Shown in pieces: positions 1 through 9,260 of a stretch of 64,000 bases of DNA. Every line of letters starts with the position of its first letter. Within the stretch, counting starts at the first letter, position 1. The notes under the pieces were generated by a model. The model worked only from the letters and a program-made list of their open reading frames with translations. It searched no databases and was not told where the DNA came from. The DNA is from Chitinilyticum aquatile DSM 21506 (GTDB taxonomy: Bacteria > Pseudomonadota > Gammaproteobacteria > Burkholderiales > Chitinibacteraceae): contig NZ_AUMS01000001.1 in the NCBI RefSeq assembly GCF_000430805.1, positions 62,001 through 126,000 of the forward strand, in the 5' to 3' direction. The translations under genes were made by a program, and so were the position numbers.

Positions 1-2
1 TG

Positions 3-1121
3 GAAAAGCCGTTTGGCGGGCTCGACAAGATGTACCGCGTGCACAAATGGGCCGGGATTCTGGCCATCAGTTTTGCCTTGCTGCACTACGGCCTGGATCT
101 GGCCAAGGATGTGATGCGCCTTTTCTTCGAGCGCCCGGTGCGCGGCCCGCGTCCGGAATTCTGGCTGGATTTCCTGCGCGGCCCGGTGAAAGACATGGGC
201 GAGTGGTCGGTCTGGCTGCTGGGCGCAATGCTGCTGATCACGCTGTGGCAGCGCTTTCCGTATCACATCTGGCGCTATGTGCATAAAGTGCTGGCGGTGG
301 TGTTTGTCGTGCTGGCGCTGCATGCCATCGTACTGGCGCCGCCGGCCTGGTGGATGCAGCCCATGGGTGTGCTGGTCGGTATTGCTGCCGTGGCCGGTTC
401 GGTCTGTGCCGTGCTCGCACTGAGCGGGCGCATCGGCCGCAGCCGCACGCATCGTGCCGTGATTGTCAGTGTGGAACCGCAGGGTGACAGCATGCTAGAA
501 GTGGTCTGCCGGGTCAGTGGCGACTGGCAGCACCAGCCGGGGCAGTTTGCCTTCCTGCGCGCTGCCGGCCATGAAGGCCAGCATCCGTTCACGATTGCCA
601 GTGCACAGAATGCCGGCAATACGCTGCGCTTTTGCATCAAGAAGCTGGGTGATTACACCGCGCGGCTGCCGGCCCTGCTGAAGGCGGGTGACGAAGTGAG
701 CATCGAAGGCCCGTATGGCTGTTTCGAGCTGCAGCGCGACATCCGGCAGGAGCAGGTCTGGATTGCCGGCGGCATCGGCATCACGCCGTTCCTGGCCTGG
801 CTGGAGGCGCTGCAGTCTGCCCCCGGGCCTGTGCCGGTCGCCACGCTGCATTATTGCGTGCGCAGTGCTGCCGATGCGGTACATGCCGAGCGCCTGCAGG
901 CGCTGTGTGCCACGCTGCCGACGATCACACTTGTCATTCATTGCAGCGATGAGGAAGGCCGGCCAAGCGCAGCAGCGCTGCGCCTGCTCGACAAGGTCGC
1001 CAGCCAGCCGCAGGTATGGTTCTGCGGGCCGCAGGGGCTGGGTGACAGTCTGGAGGCTGATCTGGCCCGGGCCGGGCTGGCCCGTGGCGCATTCCATCGG
1101 GAAGCATTCCAGATGCGCTGA
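3..1121 (+). CDS. Ferric-reductase-like transmembrane flavoprotein (5' partial)
   Basis: Predicted membrane oxidoreductase that passes electrons from NAD(P)H through FAD to membrane haem or to an external acceptor. The reading frame is open to the left edge of the window, so the N-terminus is missing and the first visible Met is internal. The visible part begins in a ferric-reductase-like membrane domain with several hydrophobic helices and His residues (for example MYRVHKW and HIWRYVHK). A ferredoxin-reductase-like module follows: the FAD-binding motif HPFTIAS, the NAD-binding segment AGGIGITPFLAWL and the C-terminal motif VWFCGPQGL. Substrate and partner cannot be read from the sequence. 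A 61-nt repeat copy follows the stop. Confidence 0.8.
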   Translation, partial: EKPFGGLDKMYRVHKWAGILAISFALLHYGLDLAKDVMRLFFERPVRGPRPEFWLDFLRGPVKDMGEWSVWLLGAMLLITLWQRFPYHIWRYVHKVLAVVFVVLALHAIVLAPPAWWMQPMGVLVGIAAVAGSVCAVLALSGRIGRSRTHRAVIVSVEPQGDSMLEVVCRVSGDWQHQPGQFAFLRAAGHEGQHPFTIASAQNAGNTLRFCIKKLGDYTARLPALLKAGDEVSIEGPYGCFELQRDIRQEQVWIAGGIGITPFLAWLEALQSAPGPVPVATLHYCVRSAADAVHAERLQALCATLPTITLVIHCSDEEGRPSAAALRLLDKVASQPQVWFCGPQGLGDSLEADLARAGLARGAFHREAFQMR

Positions 1122-1145
1122 GTGGCCGTGGAATTGCTGTTGTAA

Positions 1146-1206
1146 GGGTATGGGTCTGTAGCCATTTGAAAATAATGGCTACGGGTTAATACATGGAGAT
1201 GTATTG
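1146..1206 (+). repeat. 61-nt palindromic intergenic element, copy A
   Basis: One of ten related elements in this window. It has GGGTAT at columns 1-6, CTGTAGCC at 11-18, GGCTAC at 32-37, GGG at 38-40, AATAC at 43-47 and TGTATTG at 55-61. Columns 13-21 pair with 29-37 in a 9-bp stem with no mismatch, the best hairpin of the set. It lies 24 nt after the stop of the flavoprotein gene. Confidence 0.8.
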
Positions 1207-1292
1207 GAGTGGGCCAGCGCCGCGCGTCGGTCCCGGCCTTGTTCTGGCGCAAGGCCGGCGGGCGGGTGGCTGTCATCCCGTGCCGCTTCGCC

Positions 1293-1298
1293 TATAAT
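1293..1298 (+). promoter_or_regulatory. Candidate -10 box
   Basis: A perfect TATAAT lies 47 nt before the start codon of the small protein at 1346. No convincing -35 box is seen at the usual distance, so this is a weak call. Confidence 0.35.
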
Positions 1299-1345
1299 CC
1301 CGCCTTTTTCGCGCGCGGGCCGCCGCGCAGCACGAGAAACGCACC

Positions 1346-1663
1346 ATGAATCATCGCCAGCAAAAACTGAAACGCCTCGCTCTCACCGTCAAGGCCCGTG
1401 GCCTGCAGGCTGCCGCTCCGACCGCGGCTTCTGCCGCCATGCATCCGGCCTCCGCTGCGCCTGCAGCCAGGCCGGTCGCCAAGCCGTCTGCCGCAAGCAC
1501 TGCTGCACGCGTGACCACCAGCAAGGATTACGCGGAGGCCGAAGGCATTACCGTATCCACTGCGCGCAGCCGCCTCGAAAAGCTGGTGGCGCAAGGCCAG
1601 GCCAGCCGCGCAGAGGTCGTTCGCAACGGCAGCCGCTGCATCGAGTACACCCTGCAGGGCTGA
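1346..1663 (+). CDS. Small Ala-rich protein with helix-turn-helix-like C-terminus
   Basis: I do not recognise this 105-aa protein. The N-terminal half (residues about 1-55) is basic, then rich in Ala, Pro and Ser, and looks disordered. The C-terminal half contains DYAEAEGITVSTARSRLEKL followed by a short beta-like segment, which resembles a winged-helix or MarR/TrmB-type recognition unit. A DNA- or RNA-binding role is inference. It has its own candidate -10 box and is closed by a strong terminator 18 nt after the stop, so it is probably monocistronic. Coding quality looks real: it lies between independent signals and no competing ORF is as well framed. Confidence 0.6.
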   Translation: MNHRQQKLKRLALTVKARGLQAAAPTAASAAMHPASAAPAARPVAKPSAASTAARVTTSKDYAEAEGITVSTARSRLEKLVAQGQASRAEVVRNGSRCIEYTLQG

Positions 1664-1681
1664 AAACGCGTCGTGCCAATG

Positions 1682-1712
1682 AAAAAACCGCCGGAAACGG
1701 CGGTTTTTTTTT
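1682..1712 (+). terminator. Bidirectional intrinsic terminator
   Basis: A perfect 12-bp stem (1682-1693 with 1698-1709) has a GAAA loop. It is A-rich before and T-rich after, so it can end both the small gene on the + strand and the binding-protein gene on the - strand. Confidence 0.9.
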
Positions 1713-1727
1713 GCCTACGGGCGGGGT

Positions 1728-2501
1728 TTATTGCTGGGCGCTTTGCAGCTTGTAGCGGGCAAAAATCGCGGCCAGCGTGCCGTCGGCGCGCATCGCGCGC
1801 AGAGTGCGGTCAAATTCGGGCAGGCGTTCGGCAAAGGGTGAATTCTTGCGGATGCACAGGCGGTAATCGAGCTGGTCGAATACCTGCGGCAGCTCGACGA
1901 GTTCATCGTCGAGGGCCAGCTGCTGCACGAAGGGCCGGGCCTGCGCGGCGATTTCCGGGGCAATGTCGACCAGTTGCCTGCCGGCTGCCCGATACATCGT
2001 TTCGGCGGCCGGGAAATACGTGACCTGGTAATCCTTGAGGCTGTTTCTGCTCCAGCCGGCGCCGATATAGCTGCCAAAGCGGTATTTGCGGAACTGCGCC
2101 AGTGTGCTTGCGGCCTGCATCTGCTTCAGCTCGGGATGCTGCTTGCTGACGTAGAAGCGGATTTCACTGTGATACACGATCTCGCTGCTCGCGTCGGTAT
2201 AGGCCTGCCGCTCCGGGTTATGCACGGTGACAAAGGCATCGGCTTCGCCTGTCTGCACCATGCGCTGCGCGCGCGCCCACGGGAAGCCAGCGTGCTCCAG
2301 CGGAATTTTCATGCGCTTGCCCAGCGCTTCGTTCATCACGTCGATCAATGCGCCATGTACCTTGCCGGTTTCGCCGGAAGAGAGCGGGGCATAGTCCTGG
2401 AAATACACCAGCCGCAAGGGCTCGCTCGCCTGGGCGATGACGGCCTGCACGAGCATGGCGAACGCGGCGGCAAGCCGGAGCAGTGGCAGGGCTGGGAGCA
2501 T
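1728..2501 (-). CDS. Periplasmic solute-binding protein, SBP_bac_3 type (orphan)
   Basis: Predicted periplasmic binding protein of the amino-acid/polar-solute type. The chosen ATG at 2501 gives a clean signal peptide (hydrophobic run to about residue 25, ending near QASE). The longer ORF adds 17 charged residues in front of it and is less likely. The motif PWARAQRMV followed by GEADAF is shared with a second binding protein at 8496-9260, so the two are paralogues. No permease or ATPase gene lies nearby. It may serve a distant transporter, or act as a sensor or redundant scavenger. The ligand is unknown. Confidence 0.75.
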   Translation of the reverse strand: MLPALPLLRLAAAFAMLVQAVIAQASEPLRLVYFQDYAPLSSGETGKVHGALIDVMNEALGKRMKIPLEHAGFPWARAQRMVQTGEADAFVTVHNPERQAYTDASSEIVYHSEIRFYVSKQHPELKQMQAASTLAQFRKYRFGSYIGAGWSRNSLKDYQVTYFPAAETMYRAAGRQLVDIAPEIAAQARPFVQQLALDDELVELPQVFDQLDYRLCIRKNSPFAERLPEFDRTLRAMRADGTLAAIFARYKLQSAQQ

Positions 2502-2688
2502 GGCGGTGACCCGTGTCGTGAGGCCTTGACGATAATCAGGCTTGCAGGGCACGTCAAGGTATCGATGCCGGCATGTCGTCCACCTGCCGGGAATCGAGCG
2601 CTGGCGCGCAGTTTGGCTTGTCAGTCTTGCTGCGATGAACCATTACTTAAGAACCGGACGTGCCGGCAGGCACGCGCTTCCTGGTGCG

Positions 2689-3855
2689 ATGATGATGATT
2701 GATTCCAGCAAAACCCGTCTGCCTTCGGGCTTTATCCGTCTGGGTGAAGCCTTGCCGGTGGATGTTTATCACAAGAGCGGCATCCTGCTGCTCAAAAAGG
2801 GCCACTATGTGCTCAGCCCGGAGCAGCGGGCCTTGCTGGCCAGCGCCGGAGAGAGCGAGCGCAGCGAAGTGGATGCCCTGCTGGAGCAGGAACGCGAGCG
2901 CCGTGAACTGGCCGAGCGGCAGAACCTGCGCAACCGGATAGCGGAAGCCCGGCAGCCCAACCCGCTGACCGAGTATGAATTCCTGCTGCGCCGCAGCGAA
3001 GGATTATTGCTGCACGGTCTGGCGCTGCCCGATCTTCTGGCCGGCCTGCAGGCAGTAGCAGCGGGTGTACAGGAGCTGGCGCAGCGACAGCCCGATGGCC
3101 TGATTGCGGCCATGCTGCTGGTGCCGGGTCGCGAGCAGGTGACTGCGCATGCGCTGCGTGTGGCCGTGCTGCTGGCGCTGGCAGGAAAACGCATGCAGCT
3201 CGCCGCATCGGAGCTGGAAGCACTGTGCGGTGCCGGTCTGACCATGAACATTGCCATCACGCCTTTGCTGGTCAGGCTGGGTGGACAGCTTGACACCCTG
3301 ACCGAGCCTGAACGTGAAGCCATTCTGGCACATCCCATTGTGTCATCGGCGATTCTGCGCGAGGCCGGTTTATCCGATGAATTGTGGCATCTGCTGGTCC
3401 AGACGCATCATGAAGTGGCGGATGGCAGTGGCTATCCGCAAGGCTTGCAGGGCGATGATGTACCTGCGCTGGCCCGGCTGATCGCGCTTGCCGATGTGCT
3501 CGACGAGCAGATCAGCGTGCTGCGCGTGCTGCCGGCCCAGGCGCTGGCCGCCTTGTTTCGCAAGCCGGATGCGCGTTTTGATCCGGCGCAGGTGAGCCTG
3601 CTGGTGAAGGAGCTTGGAATCTACCCGCCCGGCAGTTTCGTGCGGCTGGCCAGTGGCGAGATCGCCGTGGTGACCTTCCGCACCGAGCGGGCCAATGCAC
3701 CGAGGGTGGCGGCACTGCGCAAGGAAAATGGCCCGCCCTACGCCGAGCCGCTGCTGCGGGAAACACGGCAATCGGCGTGGCGGATCATCGATGCGGTGCC
3801 CGCCGGGCTGGCACTGGTCAAGCCGGGTTTCCTGCTGCGGCTGTGGCAGCGCTAG
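2689..3855 (+). CDS. Degenerate HD-GYP domain protein
   Basis: HD-GYP proteins usually hydrolyse cyclic di-GMP. This protein of about 388 aa has an N-terminal region with a charged helical stretch (about residues 45-75) and a C-terminal HD-GYP-like domain. The GYP side is intact (HHEVADGSGYP at about residue 240, then LIALADVLDE). The first His (HALRVAV, about residue 153) and AHPIV are also present. The HDxGK metal and catalytic motif is replaced by TMNIA, so phosphodiesterase activity is unlikely and a binding or scaffold role is inferred. Three in-frame ATGs overlap at 2689-2697; a longer upstream ORF start at 2542 would run into the divergent gene and is not favoured. It converges on an HDOD gene. 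Confidence 0.75.
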   Translation: MMMIDSSKTRLPSGFIRLGEALPVDVYHKSGILLLKKGHYVLSPEQRALLASAGESERSEVDALLEQERERRELAERQNLRNRIAEARQPNPLTEYEFLLRRSEGLLLHGLALPDLLAGLQAVAAGVQELAQRQPDGLIAAMLLVPGREQVTAHALRVAVLLALAGKRMQLAASELEALCGAGLTMNIAITPLLVRLGGQLDTLTEPEREAILAHPIVSSAILREAGLSDELWHLLVQTHHEVADGSGYPQGLQGDDVPALARLIALADVLDEQISVLRVLPAQALAALFRKPDARFDPAQVSLLVKELGIYPPGSFVRLASGEIAVVTFRTERANAPRVAALRKENGPPYAEPLLRETRQSAWRIIDAVPAGLALVKPGFLLRLWQR

Positions 3856-3877
3856 GGGGCTCTACCGTGCTTGTGTC

Positions 3878-4744
3878 TTACCAGATGCTCAGCATGTCCG
3901 CGCAGGCCGCATCCATTTCGTCCTTGAGCGCGAGGTATTTCGGCAGCGTCAGCTCGGCGGGTTCCACCTCAACAGGCAGGTCGAGCAGACGGATTTCCTC
4001 CAGTCCGCCAGCGAACAGATTGGCGACGTAGATCACGTCGCTGAGTGTGCGCGGATTCTCGACCGTGGGACGGGGCTGATCGTTCTCCCTGACACCTTCG
4101 ATAATTTCCTCAGGCAGCCCCAGATTGTCGAGCAGAATGGTGCCGATGCTTTCATGCCATTGCGCGACCAGATAGGCAACGGTTTTCGGACGCTCGACCA
4201 GCTCCGGATAGTGGCGGGCGCGATCCAGCAGGTAGAAGGCACCCAGATCATGCACGAGGCCGGCCAGCATTGCGATTTCAGGGTTGACTCGGGTGAGCTG
4301 TCTGGCAATCACGCGGGCAATCATTGCCGTGCGCAGGCTGTGCTGCCAGATGGCCTTGGAAATGTCTTCAAAAGCGACCATGTCGCGCGAGCGCATGAGC
4401 TGTTCCATCGCGCAGGCCAGGGCCACCGAACGGGCATTTTCCATGCCGAGGCGGGTGACCGCACTGGCGAGATCGACCACTTTCACGCCGGACGGGTTGA
4501 AGGCCATGCTGTTGGCCAGCCGCAGCAGCTTGGCGGTGATCAGCGGATCTTTCTGGATTTCATGCGTGACGCGCTGGATCGAGGCCGTGCTGCTTTTCAT
4601 TACCGCGCTGATCTGGATGGTGGCATCGAAGCAGACCGGGAAAATGACGTCGCCTTCGAGCTCCTTGGCGATATCCTGCAGCATGGCCAGACGCTGGTCG
4701 TGCAGTTCGCTGATGGATTTGTCCGGGGTGTTGAGGGCGCTCAT
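3878..4744 (-). CDS. HDOD domain signalling protein
   Basis: HDOD proteins are HD-related output domains used in bacterial signalling and chemotaxis-type pathways, usually without known enzymatic activity. Nearly the whole 288-aa protein is the HDOD domain, with the family-like segments ITAKLLRLANS, AVTRLGMENARS and AGLVHDLGAF. The His-Asp pair is kept here. I chose the ATG at 4744 because the upstream extension is Cys/Ala/Ser-rich and not conserved-looking, though no strong ribosome site precedes it. It is convergent with the HD-GYP-like gene, 22 nt away, which suggests a small signalling pair; that link is inference. Confidence 0.8.
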   Translation of the reverse strand: MSALNTPDKSISELHDQRLAMLQDIAKELEGDVIFPVCFDATIQISAVMKSSTASIQRVTHEIQKDPLITAKLLRLANSMAFNPSGVKVVDLASAVTRLGMENARSVALACAMEQLMRSRDMVAFEDISKAIWQHSLRTAMIARVIARQLTRVNPEIAMLAGLVHDLGAFYLLDRARHYPELVERPKTVAYLVAQWHESIGTILLDNLGLPEEIIEGVRENDQPRPTVENPRTLSDVIYVANLFAGGLEEIRLLDLPVEVEPAELTLPKYLALKDEMDAACADMLSIW

Positions 4745-4913
4745 GGAGGGGCTTGCTGGAAGGCTGGAAACGGCTATAAGGATAGCGCACGATGCCATGC
4801 AGCCCAAAGCAAAACCATGCACTGCGGGTGATAAACTGACTTTTTTGGAAAGAATTTGCCGGTGCAGTGCTCAGGTCACGCAGTCAGCCTTAGGTCTTTC
4901 AGGAGTTTTCAGT

Positions 4914-4974
4914 GGGTATGTTGCTGTAGCCATTTATATGCAAAGGCTATGGGATTATGGGATGGTTGGTATGT
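4914..4974 (+). repeat. 61-nt palindromic intergenic element, copy B
   Basis: It carries GGGTAT, CTGTAGCC, GGCTAT and GGG in the same columns as the other copies. The tail is GGTATGT instead of TGTATTG, and TATAC is replaced by TATGG. The element ends 2 nt before the stop codon of the minus-strand pseudouridine synthase gene. Confidence 0.75.
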
Positions 4975-4976
4975 GA

Positions 4977-5795
4977 TCAGCGCTGCAGCCGCTGCCGAAT
5001 CTGTGCCAGCTCCTCGGCGGTCAGTGCGCGGAACTGGCCCTTGCCCAGTTCACCCAGCTGCAATGGGCCGATGGCGACGCGTACCAGCCGCAGGGTGGCA
5101 ATGCCGTGTGCTTCCAGCAGGCGACGAATGTGGCGGTTTTTTCCCTCGTCGAGCGTGATGGCAAGCCAGCTGTTTTTCTCGCCGCTGCGCAGGATTTCGG
5201 CGCCTTTTGCCTGCAGGCGGCCGTCCGGGCTGGCAACGCCGGTTTTCAGTGCGGTCAGCAGTGCTGCATCGGCCACGCGATCAATCTGTACATGGTAAAG
5301 CTTGTCGAGATGGCTGGCCGGATCGGTCAGTGCCGCCGCCCAGCGCGTGTCGTTGCTGAGCAGCAGCAAGCCTTCGCTGGCCTTGTCGAGGCGGCCTACC
5401 GGGCCGAGCCAGGGCAGGGACGGGTCGTCCAGCAGATCATAGACGGTGCTGCGGCCCTGTTCGTCGCTCGCCGAAGTGACGATGCCGCGCGGCTTGTTGA
5501 GCATCAGGTAGACGTGCTGGACGGCCAGTACGGGCTGGCCGTCGACCGCCAGCGTGTCCTGCTGCAGGTGGACGCGGCGGTTCAGCCGGGTTTCGGTTTT
5601 GCCGTTGACGCTGACCCGCCCGTTGCTGACCAACGTTTCAGCCTGGCTGCGCGAGCAGTAGCCGAGCCGGGACAGCGCCCGGGCAATGCTGGCGAGTTCG
5701 CCGCTTGCCGCAGGTGTTTCGCTAGGACGCGACGCGACCGGGCGGCGGCGGGATACTGACGATTTACTGGCGGGGCGGCGCGGGTGTGAACTCAT
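4977..5795 (-). CDS. RsuA/RluB-family rRNA pseudouridine synthase
   Basis: Isomerises a uridine in rRNA to pseudouridine. The 272-aa protein has a basic N-terminal extension of about 35 residues, an S4 RNA-binding domain (about residues 37-90, [17 protein letters not shown]) and the catalytic domain with [13 protein letters not shown], whose Asp is the family nucleophile, then [15 protein letters not shown] cannot say whether the target is the RsuA, RluB, RluE or RluF site. It overlaps the upstream cation exporter gene by 4 nt (ATGA), so the two are translationally coupled. Confidence 0.88.
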   Translation of the reverse strand: MSSHPRRPASKSSVSRRRPVASRPSETPAASGELASIARALSRLGYCSRSQAETLVSNGRVSVNGKTETRLNRRVHLQQDTLAVDGQPVLAVQHVYLMLNKPRGIVTSASDEQGRSTVYDLLDDPSLPWLGPVGRLDKASEGLLLLSNDTRWAAALTDPASHLDKLYHVQIDRVADAALLTALKTGVASPDGRLQAKGAEILRSGEKNSWLAITLDEGKNRHIRRLLEAHGIATLRLVRVAIGPLQLGELGKGQFRALTAEELAQIRQRLQR

Positions 5796-6925
5796 GCGGT
5801 GGCAAGCGGCTGGTAGATGCGGAGTTGCGCCAGGGCGGGGAAACGTTCCCGCAGCGGCGTGAAGTCCGGCAGTGTATCCGATGCGCCGGGCGGCAGCAGG
5901 ATTTCCAGCTCGACCGCGCCATTCACATAATGCAGGTGCAGGTGACAGCCGGGCAGAAGACTGCCCACGGCCTGCTCCAGCTCGCCGCGGCCGGGTAGCG
6001 GGGCCAGGTGCGATTCCTGGTCTTCCTTCGGATCGACGTGCACGGTAACCGCCAGTGCGGCATGCGCAGCCTTCACGCGGTCATGGCAGCGTGCGGCAAT
6101 CAGGTGGCCCTCGGTAACGCTGATGCGCGGGCTGACTTCGATATGGGCATCGAGAATGGCCAGGTCGCCCATCTTGCGTGTGCGCAGGTCGTGCACGCCG
6201 AGCACGCCCGGTGTGGCGGCAAGCGTTGCGGTGATCGCGGCGATGTCCTCGGCGGGCAGGGCGCGGTCCATCAGGTCGTGCAGTGCATCCCAGGAAAAGG
6301 TCCAGCCCATCCTGCCGACCATCAGGCCGACGACCAGTGCGGCCAGCGGGTCGAGCAGGGGATAGCCCAGCAGGTTGCCGATGATGCCGACGGCAACGAC
6401 AAGCGAGGAGGCCGCATCCGAGCGCGCGTGCCAGGCATTGGCGATCAGCATGCTGGAATTCACGCGTTTGGCCACCGCCAGCATGTAGCGGAACAGGCCT
6501 TCCTTGCCCACCAGTGCGGCAATGGCGACCCACAGTGCCACACTGTGCACTTGCGGGATGCTCTCCGGGTGCAGCAGCTTGCCCGCCGCCGACCACAGCA
6601 TGCCGCCTCCGACTACCAGCAGCAGCACGCCAAGCACGAGCGAAGCCGCATTTTCAAAGCGGGCATGGCCGTACTGGTGGTCGTCGTCGGCATCCTTGCT
6701 GCTGTGATGATTGACGAAGAGGACGACAAAATCGGCCAGCAGATCGGAAAGCGAATGAATGCCGTCAGCGACCAGTGCCTGCGATCTGGCCATGATACCG
6801 ACCACGATCTGGATTGCCGTGAGAACGATATTGACGACGACGCTGACCAGCGTACTGGTGCGGGCGGCGCGCTGCCGTTCCTGCGGGTCGATGAAGATTT
6901 CGGTGTTGCTGGTTCCGGCGTGCAT
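5792..6925 (-). CDS. Cation diffusion facilitator (metal efflux)
   Basis: Inner-membrane proton-coupled exporter of divalent metals, such as zinc, iron or manganese. It shows the family helices and metal sites: [13 protein letters not shown] (His and two Asp) in helix 2, DDDHQYGH after helix 2, and [10 protein letters not shown] (His and Asp) in helix 5. A cytosolic C-terminal domain follows. An ATG at 6925 has AGGA 8 nt upstream. An alternative ATG at 6964 also has AGGA 5 nt upstream, so the start is uncertain by 13 codons. It lies upstream of and overlaps the pseudouridine synthase gene, and is divergent from the CorC-like gene. Confidence 0.88.
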   Translation of the reverse strand: MHAGTSNTEIFIDPQERQRAARTSTLVSVVVNIVLTAIQIVVGIMARSQALVADGIHSLSDLLADFVVLFVNHHSSKDADDDHQYGHARFENAASLVLGVLLLVVGGGMLWSAAGKLLHPESIPQVHSVALWVAIAALVGKEGLFRYMLAVAKRVNSSMLIANAWHARSDAASSLVVAVGIIGNLLGYPLLDPLAALVVGLMVGRMGWTFSWDALHDLMDRALPAEDIAAITATLAATPGVLGVHDLRTRKMGDLAILDAHIEVSPRISVTEGHLIAARCHDRVKAAHAALAVTVHVDPKEDQESHLAPLPGRGELEQAVGSLLPGCHLHLHYVNGAVELEILLPPGASDTLPDFTPLRERFPALAQLRIYQPLATA

Positions 6926-7065
6926 GCGGTTTTTCCTGGCCAAATCGGGTCTGTCGGGCAGCATAGCAGTCCTGCATTAAACCAGACTGAACTGAATCAA
7001 GTTTGCGCATCGGCTACAATGAGCAGCTTGATGCATCCTCACCAAGTTTGTCCTTGCCGGAGTCC

Positions 7066-8400
7066 ATGACTAATTTTCTGCTAATCGTCGCCGCCCTGTT
7101 TCTGGTCGGCCTGAACGGTTTCTTCGTTGCGGCCGAGTTCGGCCTTGTCAAACTGCGCCAGACCCGCGTGCGCAGCATCGCCAGGCTGCACGGCTTTCGC
7201 GGCCGCATCCTGCAGCATGTGCATGGCCAGCTCGATGCCTATCTTTCAGCCTGCCAGCTGGGCATCACGCTGGCTTCGCTGGGGCTGGGCTGGATTGGCG
7301 AGCCGGCCTTCGCCGAGCTGTTGCATCCGCTGCTGGCGGCGATCGGCATTTCGGACGCGAAGCTGGTCCATACGATTTCCTTCATTTTTGCCTTCAGCGT
7401 CATTTCCTTCCTGCACATTGTGGTCGGCGAGCTGGCGCCCAAGTCCCTCGCCATCCGCAAACCCGAGGCGACCGGCCTGTGGACGGCGACGCCACTGTGG
7501 CTGTTCTACTGGCTGATGTATCCGGGCATCTGGTTGCTGAACCGCAGTGCCAATGCGGTATTGCGGCTCGCCGGGCTCGATACCGAAGGCGGGCATGACA
7601 GCCATTATTCGCCGGAAGAACTGAAACTGATCCTGCGCGGCAGCCGCAACAAGGGGCAGGCCGACGGCAACGACTGGAACATGCTTGCGCAGGCCATCGA
7701 CTTCACGCGCCTGAAAGTCTCTGACCTGATGCGCCCGTTTCACGAGGCCGTGGTTTTGCACGTCGAGGACAGCCTGGACACCCAGTTTGCCACCATCGCC
7801 CAGAACCGCTACAGCCGCTATCCGCTGCTGGATGAGGAGGGCAAGGTACAGGGTGTAGTGCATCTGAAGGATGTGTTCATGCGCCACCTTCAGGCACAGC
7901 AGGAGCAGGGTGAGCTGGATCTGTCCGATCTGGCGCGCCCGGTGGAAATGGTGACGCCGCAGACACCGGCCATCGAGCTGTTCCGGCGCTTCCGTGCCGG
8001 CTCACCGCATTTTGCCGTGGTGTGCTACGACGATGAAATGCCGCTGGGCTTTGTGACGCTGGATAATTTGCTGGGCGCGGTGGTGGGTGAAATCCGTGAT
8101 GAGTTCCGCCAGGCGCGACAGGACTGGCTGGAGCAGGACGACGGCACGCTGATCGGCAAGGGCAGCCTGCCGCTCTTTACGCTCAGCCGCGCGCTGGGCA
8201 CCGATATCGATCACCCCGAGGCCGAAACCATCGGCGGGTTGATCCAGTGGAAGCTCGGCAGCCTGCCCGAAGAGGGCCAGCGCATCGAATTCGACCGTTT
8301 CGATGTGGTGGTCAAGAAAATGCGCGGCCCGCGCATCCTGCTGGTGCGCGTAATGCCGCGCCTGCTCGACGAACCGGAACATGCCAGCCACGCGCACTGA
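7066..8400 (+). CDS. HlyC/CorC family transporter (DUF21-CBS-CorC)
   Basis: Membrane protein of the CNNM/CorC family, linked to magnesium/cobalt or sodium transport. The N-terminal DUF21 domain (about residues 1-190) begins with a hydrophobic helix and GLNGFFVAAEFGLVKLR. A CBS pair occupies about residues 210-330 (LMRPFHEAV, VVHLKDVF, FGFVTLDNLL-like), and a C-terminal CorC_HlyC domain ends near residue 430. The full length of 444 aa is normal. The ATG at 7066 starts directly at the membrane helix; the longer ORF adds a soluble leader and is less likely. Confidence 0.88.
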   Translation: MTNFLLIVAALFLVGLNGFFVAAEFGLVKLRQTRVRSIARLHGFRGRILQHVHGQLDAYLSACQLGITLASLGLGWIGEPAFAELLHPLLAAIGISDAKLVHTISFIFAFSVISFLHIVVGELAPKSLAIRKPEATGLWTATPLWLFYWLMYPGIWLLNRSANAVLRLAGLDTEGGHDSHYSPEELKLILRGSRNKGQADGNDWNMLAQAIDFTRLKVSDLMRPFHEAVVLHVEDSLDTQFATIAQNRYSRYPLLDEEGKVQGVVHLKDVFMRHLQAQQEQGELDLSDLARPVEMVTPQTPAIELFRRFRAGSPHFAVVCYDDEMPLGFVTLDNLLGAVVGEIRDEFRQARQDWLEQDDGTLIGKGSLPLFTLSRALGTDIDHPEAETIGGLIQWKLGSLPEEGQRIEFDRFDVVVKKMRGPRILLVRVMPRLLDEPEHASHAH

Positions 8401-8442
8401 CGCAGCGCCACTGCTACGTGCGGGACGCTGCTATACATGTAT

Positions 8443-8503
8443 GACTATTACTCTGTAGCCCTTTATGGCAAGCTGATTCGGGCTTATACCCTGTTTCAGA
8501 TTT
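8443..8503 (+). repeat. 61-nt palindromic intergenic element, copy C (divergent left end)
   Basis: The left end is GACTAT rather than GGGTAT. CTGTAGCCCTTT and GGGCTTATAC fall exactly in columns 11-22 and 38-47, matching copy H without a gap. The last 8 nt run into the stop and final codons of the minus-strand binding-protein gene. It lies between two converging gene ends. Confidence 0.6.
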
Positions 8504-9260
8504 TGCCTGCGGGCGATTTTTCGGAGTGTTTCGGGCGTGACGAGGCCGCTTTGGCCGGTGCGTCAGCCTGGCGGCAAGTGGTGACTTCTGTGTTGAAGCG
8601 TGTCAGAAAGTCCGGGCTGGCCCCGGCCAGAAACTGCAGGCTGAAATACACCCCCATCGGCTTGTCCTGCTGGAGTACCGAGCGCACGCGCTGCTCTGCC
8701 CCTGCCTTCGCAATCGCCTCCTGCATGGCCAGATCGCTGGCCAGTACCGCCTGCACGCGCCCCGCCAGCAGCACGCGCAGCAGCTGGTCGTGCGTGTAGG
8801 GAACGGCGTAAATCGAGTAACCGGTCTGTTTCAGCCAGGATTGCATGTTGGAACCGAGATAGGCTCCGACGGTGGACTGGCTGCGAAAATCCGCGCTGGT
8901 CGGGTCGACAGTGCTGTCCGCGGGCAGATACCAGCGCCACTGCTGAGGGGCAACCGTTTCGCTCAGGATGGCAAAGCGGTCGCGTTCGGCATTCTGTGAA
9001 GCAGGGAAAAAGCCATCGGCCTGACCGTTTTTCACCATGTTCTGTGCCCGCAGCCAGGGCAGAAACTGGATGCTGTAGGGGTACTGCATGCGCTTGAGTG
9101 CGCAGACCACCGTCTCCAGTGCCAGCCCGCTTTGCCGCCCCTTGGCGTCTTCCATATTGTAGGGAGGCTGCTGCTGCGTGGTGAGCCGCAGCGGCTGGGC
9201 CTGCACGGCGGAGGAAACGGCGAGCAGTACGGCAAGAAGAGGGAAGAAGCGGTAACGCAC
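8496..9260 (-). CDS. Periplasmic solute-binding protein, SBP_bac_3 type (orphan)
   Basis: 254-aa periplasmic protein with a typical signal peptide ending near VQAQ (about residue 22). It starts with GTG. PWLRAQNMV followed by GQADGF matches the paralogue at 1728-2501. Ligand contacts cannot be named. No transporter membrane or ATPase gene is adjacent, so its partner is elsewhere or absent. The C-terminal tail (residues about 235-254) is charged and low in complexity. Confidence 0.75.
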   Translation of the reverse strand: MRYRFFPLLAVLLAVSSAVQAQPLRLTTQQQPPYNMEDAKGRQSGLALETVVCALKRMQYPYSIQFLPWLRAQNMVKNGQADGFFPASQNAERDRFAILSETVAPQQWRWYLPADSTVDPTSADFRSQSTVGAYLGSNMQSWLKQTGYSIYAVPYTHDQLLRVLLAGRVQAVLASDLAMQEAIAKAGAEQRVRSVLQQDKPMGVYFSLQFLAGASPDFLTRFNTEVTTCRQADAPAKAASSRPKHSEKSPAGKI

